Shown one piece after another: positions 1-8,126 of a stretch of 12,067 nucleotides of DNA. The position numbers and the translations under genes were made by a program. The notes under the pieces are model-generated. The model worked only from the letters and a program-made list of their open reading frames with translations, was not told the origin of the DNA and searched no databases. How positions within the stretch are numbered: position 1 is the stretch's first letter; every line of letters starts with the position of its first letter. This DNA is from Hyphomicrobiales bacterium (lineage in GTDB: Bacteria; Pseudomonadota; Alphaproteobacteria; Rhizobiales; Aestuariivirgaceae): positions 1-12,067 of the forward strand of contig JAIBJH010000057.1 of the NCBI GenBank assembly GCA_020029455.1. The letters run 5' to 3'.

Positions 1-167
1 AGCTGCTGACCGCAGCGCTTGGTGCATTTGAAAAGTATGGCAAAGGCAGGCATCGGGCGGGACTCAATATGGGCGATTGTTTCTCCTATGCGTGTGCGAA
101 AATGCTCAAGGTTCCCTTGCTGTGCAAAGGAGATGATTTTGTTCACACTGACATCCGTATCGCATAA
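1..167 (+). CDS. vapC: VapC-type PIN-domain toxin, C-terminal part
   Basis: This is the 3' end of a gene cut by the window edge. The frame whose first full codon is at base 3 stays open for 54 residues to TAA at 165-167. It carries the segments EKYGKGRHRAGLNMGDCFSYA and KGDDFVHTDI, which match the C-terminal half of the VapC family of PIN-domain endoribonucleases (toxins of type II toxin-antitoxin pairs). The aspartate in GDCFSYA is the expected late acidic residue of the metal site. The N-terminal half and the VapB-type antitoxin gene would lie before base 1 and cannot be judged, so activity is unknown. The next gene starts 9 bp downstream, which suggests either co-transcription or a promoter inside this gene. 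Confidence 0.8.
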   Translation, partial: LLTAALGAFEKYGKGRHRAGLNMGDCFSYACAKMLKVPLLCKGDDFVHTDIRIA

Positions 168-176
168 GAGAGTGTC

Positions 177-1421
177 ATGACTTCCAAGACCAACCTCACC
201 ATTAATCCGCAGCGGCTGTGGGATTCCATCATGGAAACGGCCAAGTTCGGCGGAACGCCCAAGGGCGGCATCAAACGGCTGACCGTCTCCGATGAAGATA
301 AAAAGGTGCGCGACTGGTTCAAGGCTGAATGTGAGAAGCTGGGCATGACTGTCGAGGTGGATGAAGTGGGCAACATGTTTGCTTTGCGCCCCGGCAAGCG
401 GAAGGATGTGCTGCCCATTGCCCTGGGCTCGCATCTCGATACGCAGCCCACGGGTGGCAAATTCGATGGCGTGCTGGGCGTGCTGAGTCCGCTCGAGACC
501 ATGCGGACGCTGGTCGACATGGGCTATGAATCCAATGCGCCATTGATGATCGTGAACTGGACCAATGAAGAGGGCTCACGCTTTGCGCCCGCCATGCTGT
601 GTTCCGGCGTCTATGCGGGAGTGTTCACGCCGGATTTTGCCTATTCCCGCGAGGACCGGCAGGGCATCAAGCTCGGTGATGAGCTGACGCGCATCGGCTA
701 CAAGGGCAAGCACAAAGCGGGTTCGATCAAGTTCGGTGCGATGTTTGAACTCCACATCGAGCAGGGGCCGATCCTTGAGGCCGAGAGCAAGATGATCGGT
801 GTCGTCACGGGCGTACAAGGCATGCGCTGGTATGAAGTGACGGTGAAGGGCCAGGAAAGCCACACGGGCGCAACGCCGATGGGACTTCGCAAGAATGCGC
901 TGCTCGGCGCTTCGCGGATGATTGAGGCCATTCATCAGGTGGGCATGAAGCACTTGCCGGGCGTTGCGTCCGTGGGCCTCATCGAAAACCGGCCCAATTC
1001 GCGCAATGTGGTGCCGGGCGAAGTGTTCTTCACGGTGGACTTGCGCCATCCGGATGAAAGCGTGCTCGACCAGATGGAGGCGGAATACCAGGCGGCTTTG
1101 CCCAAGATTGCGGCCGAACTGAATCTGGAACTGGAAGAAAAACGCATCTGGAACTCGCCTGCCGTCAAATTCGCGCCGGAGCTCATCGAGTGTGTGCGGC
1201 AGGGCGTAAAGCAGGCAGGCTTTTCTTCGCGCGAGATGGCCTCAGGCGCGGGGCACGATGCGGCCTATATCGCGCGCGTTATACCAACGACGATGATCTT
1301 CGTGCCGTGCCTCGGCGGTATTTCTCACAATGAATCGGAGTCGACCACGTTGGAAGAATGCGCGGCGGGCGCGCAGGTGTTGCTCAATGCCGTCATGACC
1401 CATGACGCGACCTTTGCATGA
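177..1421 (+). CDS. M20-family N-carbamoyl-amino-acid / ureido hydrolase (Zn-dependent)
   Basis: A 414-residue cytoplasmic metallohydrolase of the hydantoinase/carbamoylase (HyuC, AmaB, allantoate amidohydrolase, beta-ureidopropionase) branch of the M20 family. Metal-site motifs are complete: GSHLDT (H86, D88), KFDG (D97), NEEGSRF (E131/E132), HIEQGP (H193, E195) and GISHNESE (H384). GQESHTGATP (H229) and NSRNVVPG (274-281) lie in the dimerisation/substrate lid, as is usual for this branch. The length is normal for the family (about 410-420). Such enzymes release ammonia and CO2 from N-carbamoyl or ureido groups, but the motifs do not fix the substrate. The start has a weak GAGAG ribosome site 4 nt upstream. 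The stop overlaps the next start (ATGA), so the two are probably translated together. N-carbamoyl-L-amino acid, N-carbamoyl-beta-alanine and allantoate are all possible substrates. The nearby aguB favours a carbamoyl compound (inference). Confidence 0.88.
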   Translation: MTSKTNLTINPQRLWDSIMETAKFGGTPKGGIKRLTVSDEDKKVRDWFKAECEKLGMTVEVDEVGNMFALRPGKRKDVLPIALGSHLDTQPTGGKFDGVLGVLSPLETMRTLVDMGYESNAPLMIVNWTNEEGSRFAPAMLCSGVYAGVFTPDFAYSREDRQGIKLGDELTRIGYKGKHKAGSIKFGAMFELHIEQGPILEAESKMIGVVTGVQGMRWYEVTVKGQESHTGATPMGLRKNALLGASRMIEAIHQVGMKHLPGVASVGLIENRPNSRNVVPGEVFFTVDLRHPDESVLDQMEAEYQAALPKIAAELNLELEEKRIWNSPAVKFAPELIECVRQGVKQAGFSSREMASGAGHDAAYIARVIPTTMIFVPCLGGISHNESESTTLEECAAGAQVLLNAVMTHDATFA

Positions 1422-2872
1422 CGGCTGATCTCGCGGCGCGGGCAAAGGAGCTTGCGTTTCTGCTGACGAGTTGGCCGTCCGTTACGGGAAGCAGGGGTGA
1501 GGCGGCGCTGCCCCATTTTCTGGTGGAGCGCCTTGGTTATTTCGACAAGGCCTGGGTTGCGGCCATCCCCGATGATCCCTTCGGGCGCAGCAATGTGTTT
1601 GCGCTGAAGCGCGGGCGATCAACGCGTACCATCGTGCTCACCGGGCATTTTGATACGGTGCCTTTTGATGACTATGGCGAATTGACAGAGATTGCGCTGC
1701 AACCAGACAATCTGTTGGGGTGGCTTATGAAGAAGTTGCCGCCCTCCTTGGCGCTTTCGGATCTTGAGAGTGGCATCTTCCTGCCCGGCCGCGGTCTTCT
1801 CGACATGAAGGCAGGATTGGCGGCAGGCATTGCCGCCATGGAACACAATTCCGGCGAAGCGACTTTGTTGTTCCTTGGTGTCGCGGATGAGGAAGAGCGT
1901 TCGGCGGGTGCTCGCGCCGCCGTGCCGCAGATCAAGGCTTTCGCCGAAGAAGAGGGGCTGGAGATTGCCCTCATCATCAATCTCGATTCGATCTCAGATC
2001 AGGGTGATGGCTCGAAGGGACGTGTGGTGACCTATGGCTCCATCGGCAAGCAGTTGCTCTGTGCCCATGTCGTCGGAAAGGCAGCCCATGCGGGCTATCC
2101 GCAGGATGGCGTCAATGCGGCCTATGTGATGGCGGAGCTTGTGCGGGCGATCGAGCTTGCGCCGGAACTTTCGGAAAGAACGGGCGAAGAGGTAGCTGCA
2201 CCGCCAACGACGCTTTTCGCCAAGGATTGCAAGCAGGGCTACAATGTCACAACGCCTGCCAACGCCTTTGCCTATTGGAACACCATGCAGCACAAGCGCT
2301 CAGGTGGCGAGGTGCTCGACATTGCCATGGCGTTGGCAGCCAGGTCTGTGGCTGAAGCCGAGAGGAAAACCGGACAAAGGATTGCTCTCCATCGCGCGAT
2401 GGAATTTGCGAAGCCAGCGGTGAAGGCCGATCCTACGCTGTCACTGCCGGAGCAATCGCGCATTGCATTTGAACAATTGGTCAGGGACAACGCCATTCAG
2501 GGTCCCGCAGTCATCCTTGGCTTTGGTTCCATTCCCTATCCGGCAGTGCTGCTGAAGGATCAGGCTTTGCGCAAGACCATTGCGGATGCCGTGACGTCTT
2601 TCGGGCTTGGCGAGGTCAATTATTTCGCCGGCATTTCCGATGTGAGCTTCTACGGTGAGGCGGCGGGTGATCTTTCGGTCGTTGCGGCCAATACGCCGAT
2701 CTGGGGGCAAAGTTTCGTGATGCCGGAGCCGGGCGGCTGGCCTGCGATCAACATTGGCCCCTGGGGACGGGACTATCACACGCCCCTGGAGCGGCTCCAT
2801 GCGCCTTACGCTTTCGACACATTGCCGCGCGTGTTGCTCTCCGTCATTGATGCCGTTGCAAAACTTGGCTAG
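1418..2872 (+). CDS. RocB-like M20 family metallohydrolase
   Basis: A 484-residue member of the M20/M25/M40 metallopeptidase fold. Likely metal ligands are H77 and D79 (TGHFDTV), D129 (GRGLLDMKAG), the acidic run DEEE at 157-160 with the general base, D190 (INLD) and H454 (DYHTPLE). H224 in KAAHAG belongs to the lid domain. The insert DDYGELTEIALQPDNL after the first metal motif is characteristic of RocB, the poorly understood arginine-utilisation protein of Bacillus, which as I recall is somewhat longer (about 560). RocB-type proteins are assumed to act on amide or peptide bonds of arginine-related compounds, but no reaction is firmly established. The start overlaps the upstream stop by 4 nt (ATGA at 1418) with no convincing ribosome site of its own, consistent with translational coupling to the carbamoylase-like gene. 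The gap to the following RidA-family gene is 29 nt. Confidence 0.85.
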   Translation: MTADLAARAKELAFLLTSWPSVTGSRGEAALPHFLVERLGYFDKAWVAAIPDDPFGRSNVFALKRGRSTRTIVLTGHFDTVPFDDYGELTEIALQPDNLLGWLMKKLPPSLALSDLESGIFLPGRGLLDMKAGLAAGIAAMEHNSGEATLLFLGVADEEERSAGARAAVPQIKAFAEEEGLEIALIINLDSISDQGDGSKGRVVTYGSIGKQLLCAHVVGKAAHAGYPQDGVNAAYVMAELVRAIELAPELSERTGEEVAAPPTTLFAKDCKQGYNVTTPANAFAYWNTMQHKRSGGEVLDIAMALAARSVAEAERKTGQRIALHRAMEFAKPAVKADPTLSLPEQSRIAFEQLVRDNAIQGPAVILGFGSIPYPAVLLKDQALRKTIADAVTSFGLGEVNYFAGISDVSFYGEAAGDLSVVAANTPIWGQSFVMPEPGGWPAINIGPWGRDYHTPLERLHAPYAFDTLPRVLLSVIDAVAKLG

Positions 2873-2901
2873 AGGCAGTGGTTCACGTCGAGGAGGAAAG
2901 A

Positions 2902-3330
2902 ATGGCATTGAAAAGAATTGGCGCGGGCAAGCGGATGAGCGCGGCCGTGATCCATAACGGCATGGTCTATCTTGCAGGCTTCACGCCGGAGAAGGCGCTT
3001 GGCAAATCCGTCGCCGAGCAAACGAAGGACATACTCACGCAGATCGATGCGACGCTGAAACAGGCGGGTACTGACAAGACTCATATCGTCAAGGCCAATA
3101 TCTGGCTCACCGACATCAAGACGTGGGCCGAGATGAATACGGTCTGGGACACGTGGGTTGTCACCGGCCAGACACCGGCGAGAGCCACAGTTGAGTCCAA
3201 GCTTGCGGCTCCCGGCATTGATGTGGAGATCATGGTGGAGGCTGCGATTGTGAAGCGCGCAAGCAAGCCTTCCTCCGTCAAGCGCCCGGCCAAGAAGAGC
3301 GCCAAGAAGGCTAAGAAGGGCCGGCGCTGA
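2902..3330 (+). CDS. RidA/YjgF-family protein with lysine-rich C-terminal tail
   Basis: A 142-residue protein. The start at 2902 was chosen because GAGGAGG lies just upstream. An in-frame GTG at 2878 would add eight residues but lacks such a site. Residues 1-117 fit the RidA/YER057c/UK114 fold, with the hallmark TPARATVESKLAAPGIDVEI. R94 corresponds to the catalytic arginine (R105 of E. coli RidA), which hydrolyses reactive enamines/imines to carbonyls. By ungapped alignment the position of E. coli Glu120 is Met111, so this is probably not the classical RidA subfamily. After the core, residues 118-142 form a strongly basic tail (13 Lys/Arg in 25), ending in PAKKSAKKAKKGRR. Such a tail is not part of the family. 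Location after two hydrolases and opposite an amine oxidoreductase suggests clearance of imine by-products (inference). Confidence 0.88.
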   Translation: MALKRIGAGKRMSAAVIHNGMVYLAGFTPEKALGKSVAEQTKDILTQIDATLKQAGTDKTHIVKANIWLTDIKTWAEMNTVWDTWVVTGQTPARATVESKLAAPGIDVEIMVEAAIVKRASKPSSVKRPAKKSAKKAKKGRR

Positions 3331-3341
3331 CGAACTTGAGG

Positions 3342-4679
3342 CTAATGTGAATCCTTCCAGCCGAACCAGAGATAGGCGCCCCTGAGATAGAGCGGGCGGA
3401 AGGCTGGAAGCGGAAACTTGGTAAGGCGGCGCGTGATGACGGCAGGTATGTCATCGCGCCTCTTTTCATCAAGCATCATGCGTGCAGCTGCTTTCCCGCA
3501 CCAGCTTGCCATGGCGACGCCATTGCCGTGATAGGCGAGCGCGGTCCATACGGTTTTCTTGTCGTCAAGAGTGCCCACATAGGGCACGAGATCATAGGAG
3601 AGGCAGACAAAGCCGCGCCAGAAATGGGTGATCTCGACTTCGGTCCAGGCGGGAAAGAGGCGATGGAAGGTCGCCGTGAGGAGCTTGCAATAGCCATCGG
3701 CAGCGGCTGCAGATGAGTCAGTTCCGCCACGCCCGCCAAAGAGGAAGCGGTTGTTGGGCAAGAGCCGGAAATAGTGCAGCAGGTTGCGGCTGTCAGCGGC
3801 CATGGTTGAGGAGGTCCAACCTTGAGTCTTCAACTCTCTATCGTTCAGTGGCCGCGTCACGATGATGTTGGAGAGGGCAGGCAGGATGCGGCCTGCATGG
3901 CGTTTCGAGACATCTTCCGGCGTGTAACCGTTGGTGGCGACCAGCACGCGCCGCGCCGTCACCTTGCCTTGCTCCGTATACAGATGATGTGCACCATCCT
4001 TCTCTTCCCAGCGCATCACCCGCGAATTGGGGAAAAGGCGCGCGCCGGCCTTGTGAGCGGCGCGGGCAAGTCCACGAGCATAGTTGAGTGGATGGATGCC
4101 GAAGCCGATCTTGCCGAGAAGACCACCATGAAATTCCGGGCCATCGAGGCCACGTTCCCGCAGGGCGTCGCGGGTGAGAACCTCATTCTCCTCACCGAAG
4201 GTGGCGCAATAGAAGCTCTGTTCCTTGCGGAGTTCGTCGAGTCGATTGGGTAAATGGGCAAGCGTCACTTCACCCTGCCCATGTTTCCAGAAATCGATGG
4301 AATGTCGCGAGGCATTGTCAGCGACGAGATCGACGCTGTCCTTCATGGCGCGGTAGAAGTGTTTGGTGGCATCGAGGCCGTAGGTCTTGATCATCGCGGC
4401 ATAGGAGAGCTTGTGGCTTCCGATGCAGGCAAAGCCGCCGTTGCGGCCTGAGGCTCCCCAGCCGATGGGTCCTGCCTCCAGCAAACAGACATCAACGCCG
4501 CACTCTGACAGTTCAATCGCCGCGGACAGCCCTGTGAAACCGCCGCCGATGATGGCGACATCGCAGCGAATTTCAGTGCGCAATGGAACAAGCGGCAGGT
4601 CCAGCGGGTTTGCTGATTCTTCCCAGTAGCTTGCCACTGGTTTGTCAAAATGGAGGGCGTCGGAATGGACGAGATGCAT
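3342..4679 (-). CDS. FAD-dependent amine oxidoreductase, PuuB-like (DAO family)
   Basis: A 445-residue flavoprotein. It begins with the PuuB-like stretch SYWEESANPLDLPLVPL, followed by the ADP-binding motif DVAIIGGGFTG (40-50), a dinucleotide-binding beta-alpha-beta ending in LLEAG, and GWGASGRNGG (73-82). The C-terminal half carries WRGFVCLSYDLVPYVGTL and YHGNGVAM (about 354-390), which close the FAD site in this family. The best match is gamma-glutamylputrescine oxidoreductase and related D-amino-acid-oxidase-fold enzymes that oxidise an amine to an imine/aldehyde with release of ammonia and hydrogen peroxide. No gamma-glutamylputrescine synthetase is in the window, so the true substrate is open. 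The ATG at 4679 has AAGGA 6 nt upstream. A GTG at 4706 in frame would add nine residues without a comparable site. The stop faces the RidA-family stop with 11 nt between, and the gene diverges from the RlpA-like gene. Confidence 0.85.
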   Translation of the reverse strand: MHLVHSDALHFDKPVASYWEESANPLDLPLVPLRTEIRCDVAIIGGGFTGLSAAIELSECGVDVCLLEAGPIGWGASGRNGGFACIGSHKLSYAAMIKTYGLDATKHFYRAMKDSVDLVADNASRHSIDFWKHGQGEVTLAHLPNRLDELRKEQSFYCATFGEENEVLTRDALRERGLDGPEFHGGLLGKIGFGIHPLNYARGLARAAHKAGARLFPNSRVMRWEEKDGAHHLYTEQGKVTARRVLVATNGYTPEDVSKRHAGRILPALSNIIVTRPLNDRELKTQGWTSSTMAADSRNLLHYFRLLPNNRFLFGGRGGTDSSAAAADGYCKLLTATFHRLFPAWTEVEITHFWRGFVCLSYDLVPYVGTLDDKKTVWTALAYHGNGVAMASWCGKAAARMMLDEKRRDDIPAVITRRLTKFPLPAFRPLYLRGAYLWFGWKDSH

Positions 4680-4831
4680 CGGATATCCTTGCCATATTCT
4701 GGCCACATCTCAAACTATGTTGCGGCGCACAATTGATGCGCTCGGCTTGGGGCCAACGTGTCATTCCGTCAACCAGCTCCTGCTGTGTTTTGAGCCTTTG
4801 TGCCGGCACCGGGAGCCTCCAGCGAGGGTTC

Positions 4832-5173
4832 ATGTTCAGAGGTCTTTGCGCCGCGTTCGCGGCGTTATTTCTTGTCGTCACTCCAGCTTCGGCGCTCAAT
4901 TCCGGCTGGGCTTCCTACTACAAATCGGGTCGCCTTACGGCCAATGGCGAGCGTTTCAATCCTCACGGACTCACTGCTGCGCATCGTTCGCTTCCCTTCG
5001 GCACCAAAGTGAAAGTCACAAACTTGCGTACGGGAAAATCCGTTATCGTCCGCATCAATGATCGTGGTCCTTTCATCAAGGGACGGGTGATAGATCTGTC
5101 GCTCGGTGCGGCCAAAGTCATTGGTCTAACACGCTCGGGTGTTGCAAAGATCTCATACGCGGTCCTGCGCTAA
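4832..5173 (+). CDS. Short exported RlpA-like double-psi beta-barrel protein
   Basis: A 113-residue protein. Residues 1-21 (MFRGLCAAFAALFLVVTPASA) look like a signal peptide with an ASA cleavage site. There is no lipobox cysteine, unlike lipoprotein RlpA. The rest is one RlpA-like barrel: ASYYKSGRLTANGERFNP, LTAAHRSLPFGTKVKV, INDRGPF and RVIDLSLGAA. H51 and D77 keep the 26-residue spacing of the catalytic His/Asp pair (H131/D157) described for Pseudomonas RlpA, so septal glycan-strand cleavage is possible. It lacks the SPOR domain that targets RlpA to septal denuded glycans. The start at 4832 was chosen for the signal peptide. A GAGGG site lies only 3 nt upstream, which is short, and the frame stays open further 5'. 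It lies 57 nt before aguB on the same strand, with no evident functional link. Confidence 0.85.
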   Translation: MFRGLCAAFAALFLVVTPASALNSGWASYYKSGRLTANGERFNPHGLTAAHRSLPFGTKVKVTNLRTGKSVIVRINDRGPFIKGRVIDLSLGAAKVIGLTRSGVAKISYAVLR

Positions 5174-5230
5174 TACCGCCGTTGAAGTGAAGTTGCGGCT
5201 TTGCCATGCTGATCGTTTCGGAGGATCGGC

Positions 5231-6118
<888 letters not shown>

Positions 6119-6123
6119 TTGGC

Positions 6124-7533
6124 CTATTCCTTTTGCAACAGAAGCTGAACCATGCGGAAGGCTGTCGAGAGCGCAGCGAGAGCCGGGATGCAGGCGAGCG
6201 CAAAGATGAAGATCATGGTGTCGCGGAGGTTCGTGCCCGACTGTATTGAGAAATCGAGCATGTTGCCAATGAGCCCGAAAAGTGCGGCGCCGATACCATG
6301 GCCCGCGGACAAGACAGTCGGTAGCAGGCCCGAGGTGATGTCCCGTTCGGCCGTTGGAGCGGCTTCCATGCTGACCTGATTCAGGCTACCCCAGCTGATG
6401 CCAAAGGCTGCACCGAGCGCCACCTGCGCGGCGATCATCAGGAGCACATCTTGGTGCCAGAGTGCGAGCATCAGGGCGCAGTAGCCTGCGAGCAGGAGTA
6501 TCGGCCCAACCCAGATGAAGTGGAGACGCAGGCTGCGGCTGGTTATGTTTCCTGCGAGCAACTGCGTCGTACTCCAGCTCAAGGCCAAGATGGCGCCCAG
6601 GAGGCCGGCCGCCAGCGCCGTATATCCCCAAAGGAATTGCAGCGTGTAAACAAGGAAGACTGCCACAGAGGCTTCAGCGACGGGCATGAGTAAGGCCGTC
6701 CACAGGCCGAGGCCTACCGGCGAGGAAAGATGGAAGGCGTCTGATGGGAAGAGTGATGGTGGATGCGAACTGTCCCTTCGGACTACCCACCAGAAAACGA
6801 TGCCGCCACCCAGAACAAGCGCCAGCTTCGCCCCGGGAAGCGTTGCACCATCAGCGACTACAACCAGTGCCATGCCGGCAACAATTGCAAGAAGCTTCCG
6901 CCAGGGCAGGCGCTGCGGTGTTGCGACTGCCGCATCATCGCGCACCACGCGCGGCACAAGCACAATGAAGGCAAGGGCAAGCGGCAGGGAACTGAGGAAT
7001 GATGCGCGCCAGGATATGAATTCGGCAAGGAAGCCGGAAAGCGCGGGTCCTCCGCAGGCGGCAATGGCCCACGCTGCAGCGTCGACACCGAAGACCTTGG
7101 GAATGAGGCGCGATGGAAAGAGACGGGGAATCAAGACATAGCAGCCGGCCTCGATAAAGCCGGCACCGACACCCTGCAGGGTGCGGCCAAAGAGCAGGAC
7201 AGCCATATTGGGCGCAGAGCCCGTGACACAAATTCCTGCCAGAAAAATGAGGGCCGCCAGAATAAAAAGGCGGCGCGCACCGATGCGTTGCATCACTGTT
7301 GCGGCCGCCGCTCCCGTGGCAATGGCAAAGACGAGATAGATGCTGAAGGCCCAGGCGATAAGGTGGCCCCCGCCAAGGTCGGTCACCGCCGAGGGCAAGG
7401 CTGTGCTCACCAGGAAAGCATTGAAGGCGAAAAGTACAACGCCAATCGAGACCGTCAGGGTTGGCAGGATGAACTCCGCTGAAACCAACTCTGACCAGCG
7501 GCTCGATGCTCCATCTTCTATCACCAACGCCAT
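6124..7533 (-). CDS. MFS drug-efflux-type transporter, probable SoxR target
   Basis: A 469-residue inner-membrane protein of the major facilitator superfamily, closest in style to the multidrug DHA1/DHA2 exporters. Hydrophobic helices follow one another from residue 21. RIGARRL (83-89) fills the motif-A loop between helices 2 and 3, LLFGRTLQGVGAGFIEAG (113-130, with R117) is motif B, and a glycine/proline-rich motif C-like helix (about 149-170, CGGPALSGFLAE) is typical of drug/proton antiporters. The ATG at 7533 has GGAG 8 nt upstream. It is divergent from soxR, and the intergenic region carries a SoxR box within a promoter facing this gene. Established knowledge: SoxR outside enterics commonly activates efflux pumps in response to redox-active compounds. 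The substrate here is therefore likely a redox-cycling drug or quinone/phenazine-like metabolite (inference). Confidence 0.88.
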   Translation of the reverse strand: MALVIEDGASSRWSELVSAEFILPTLTVSIGVVLFAFNAFLVSTALPSAVTDLGGGHLIAWAFSIYLVFAIATGAAAATVMQRIGARRLFILAALIFLAGICVTGSAPNMAVLLFGRTLQGVGAGFIEAGCYVLIPRLFPSRLIPKVFGVDAAAWAIAACGGPALSGFLAEFISWRASFLSSLPLALAFIVLVPRVVRDDAAVATPQRLPWRKLLAIVAGMALVVVADGATLPGAKLALVLGGGIVFWWVVRRDSSHPPSLFPSDAFHLSSPVGLGLWTALLMPVAEASVAVFLVYTLQFLWGYTALAAGLLGAILALSWSTTQLLAGNITSRSLRLHFIWVGPILLLAGYCALMLALWHQDVLLMIAAQVALGAAFGISWGSLNQVSMEAAPTAERDITSGLLPTVLSAGHGIGAALFGLIGNMLDFSIQSGTNLRDTMIFIFALACIPALAALSTAFRMVQLLLQKE

Positions 7534-7566
7534 GCTGAATGCTCCACTCGCAACTTGTGGAGGCTG

Positions 7567-7597
7567 GTGCTACAACCTCAACATAAGTTTAGGTCAA
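7567..7597 (-). promoter_or_regulatory. SoxR-type promoter of the MFS gene (-35 and -10, 19-bp spacer)
   Basis: Read on the minus strand, TTGACC (7592-7597) and TAGCAC (7567-7572) are separated by exactly 19 bp. The SoxR box begins within the -35 element. This reproduces the geometry of the E. coli soxS promoter, where the long spacer is untwisted by oxidised SoxR. The -10 is poor, as expected of an activator-dependent promoter. Transcription would start about 30 bp before the MFS start codon. Confidence 0.7.
7576..7593. promoter_or_regulatory. SoxR box (operator)
   Basis: The 18-bp sequence CCTCAACATAAGTTTAGG is an imperfect palindrome with 7 of 9 half-site positions matching. It agrees at 14 of 18 positions with the E. 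coli soxS operator CCTCAAGTTAACTTGAGG. It lies between the divergent MFS exporter and soxR, 17 bp before the soxR ATG, so SoxR bound here may also affect its own expression. Confidence 0.82.
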
Positions 7598-7610
7598 GAG
7601 GGATTTGCTC

Positions 7611-8051
7611 ATGCCGGATATTGCCATCGGCGAACTTGCGGCGCGCAGCGGCGTCAGTGTCTCGGCCATTCATTTTTATGAGCGCAAGGGCCTGGTCGAG
7701 AGCCGGCGTACGGCAGGCAACCAGCGGCGCTTTGCGCGCGAGGCCTTGCGCCGCATCGCCATCATCAGGATGGCGCAGCAGCTTGGAATCCCACTCGCCG
7801 ATATTGCCCGAATGTTTGCCGCACTGCCGGAGCCAGGCCGCGCCACGCGGCGTGACTGGCAGGCGATGTCACGGCGCTGGGCGGCTGATCTCGACCGCCG
7901 AATTGCGTTGCTGCAATCCCTGCGCGGCCACCTGGATGACTGCATTGGCTGCGGTTGCCTGTCGCTTGCACGCTGCAATCTGCTCAATCCCAAAGATGCG
8001 CTGTCCGCTTCCGGCACAGGCCCCGTCCGGTTACGTCAGCGGAATGGATGA
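7611..8051 (+). CDS. soxR: Redox-sensing transcriptional activator SoxR (MerR family, [2Fe-2S])
   Basis: A 146-residue dimeric DNA-binding regulator. The N-terminal winged helix-turn-helix (IGELAARSGVSVSAIHFYERKGL, positions 6-28) and the SoxR hallmark AGNQRRF (35-41) are followed by the dimerisation helix. The iron-sulfur cluster site CIGCGCLSLARC places cysteines at 111, 114, 116 and 122, the same CX2CXCX5C spacing as E. coli SoxR. The start at 7611 is preferred because AAGAGGGA ends 7 nt upstream; an in-frame TTG at 7605 falls right beside that site. SoxR activates promoters with an over-long spacer when its cluster is oxidised by redox-cycling compounds or superoxide. No soxS-like gene is present, as usual outside enteric bacteria. 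The divergent MFS exporter with a SoxR box is the obvious target. Confidence 0.95.
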   Translation: MPDIAIGELAARSGVSVSAIHFYERKGLVESRRTAGNQRRFAREALRRIAIIRMAQQLGIPLADIARMFAALPEPGRATRRDWQAMSRRWAADLDRRIALLQSLRGHLDDCIGCGCLSLARCNLLNPKDALSASGTGPVRLRQRNG

Positions 8052-8126
8052 TTCCTGCTCTTGGGCCATGGACAGGGCGCGCTGCCGTTTGTAGAGGAGA
8101 CCCGCGCATCAAGGAGAACAGGAACG

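Noticed and set aside
3331..3341. Bidirectional terminator between the RidA-family gene and the flavoenzyme
   Set aside because: Only 11 nt separate the stop codons and no stem-loop with a T-run is visible there.
4583..4831. 5' extension of the RlpA-like reading frame from 4583
   Set aside because: It overlaps the divergent flavoenzyme start, has no family match, and would bury the signal peptide that begins at 4832.
6686..7141. Plus-strand 151-codon open frame inside the MFS gene
   Set aside because: Its composition is that of a shadow frame in GC-rich coding DNA, with no recognisable motif, and it is fully covered by the MFS coding sequence.
8061..8126. Longer start for the dehydrogenase at 8061
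   Set aside because: The extra 22 residues do not resemble any SDR N-terminus; 8127 has a ribosome site and aligns with DHRS6 residue 1.
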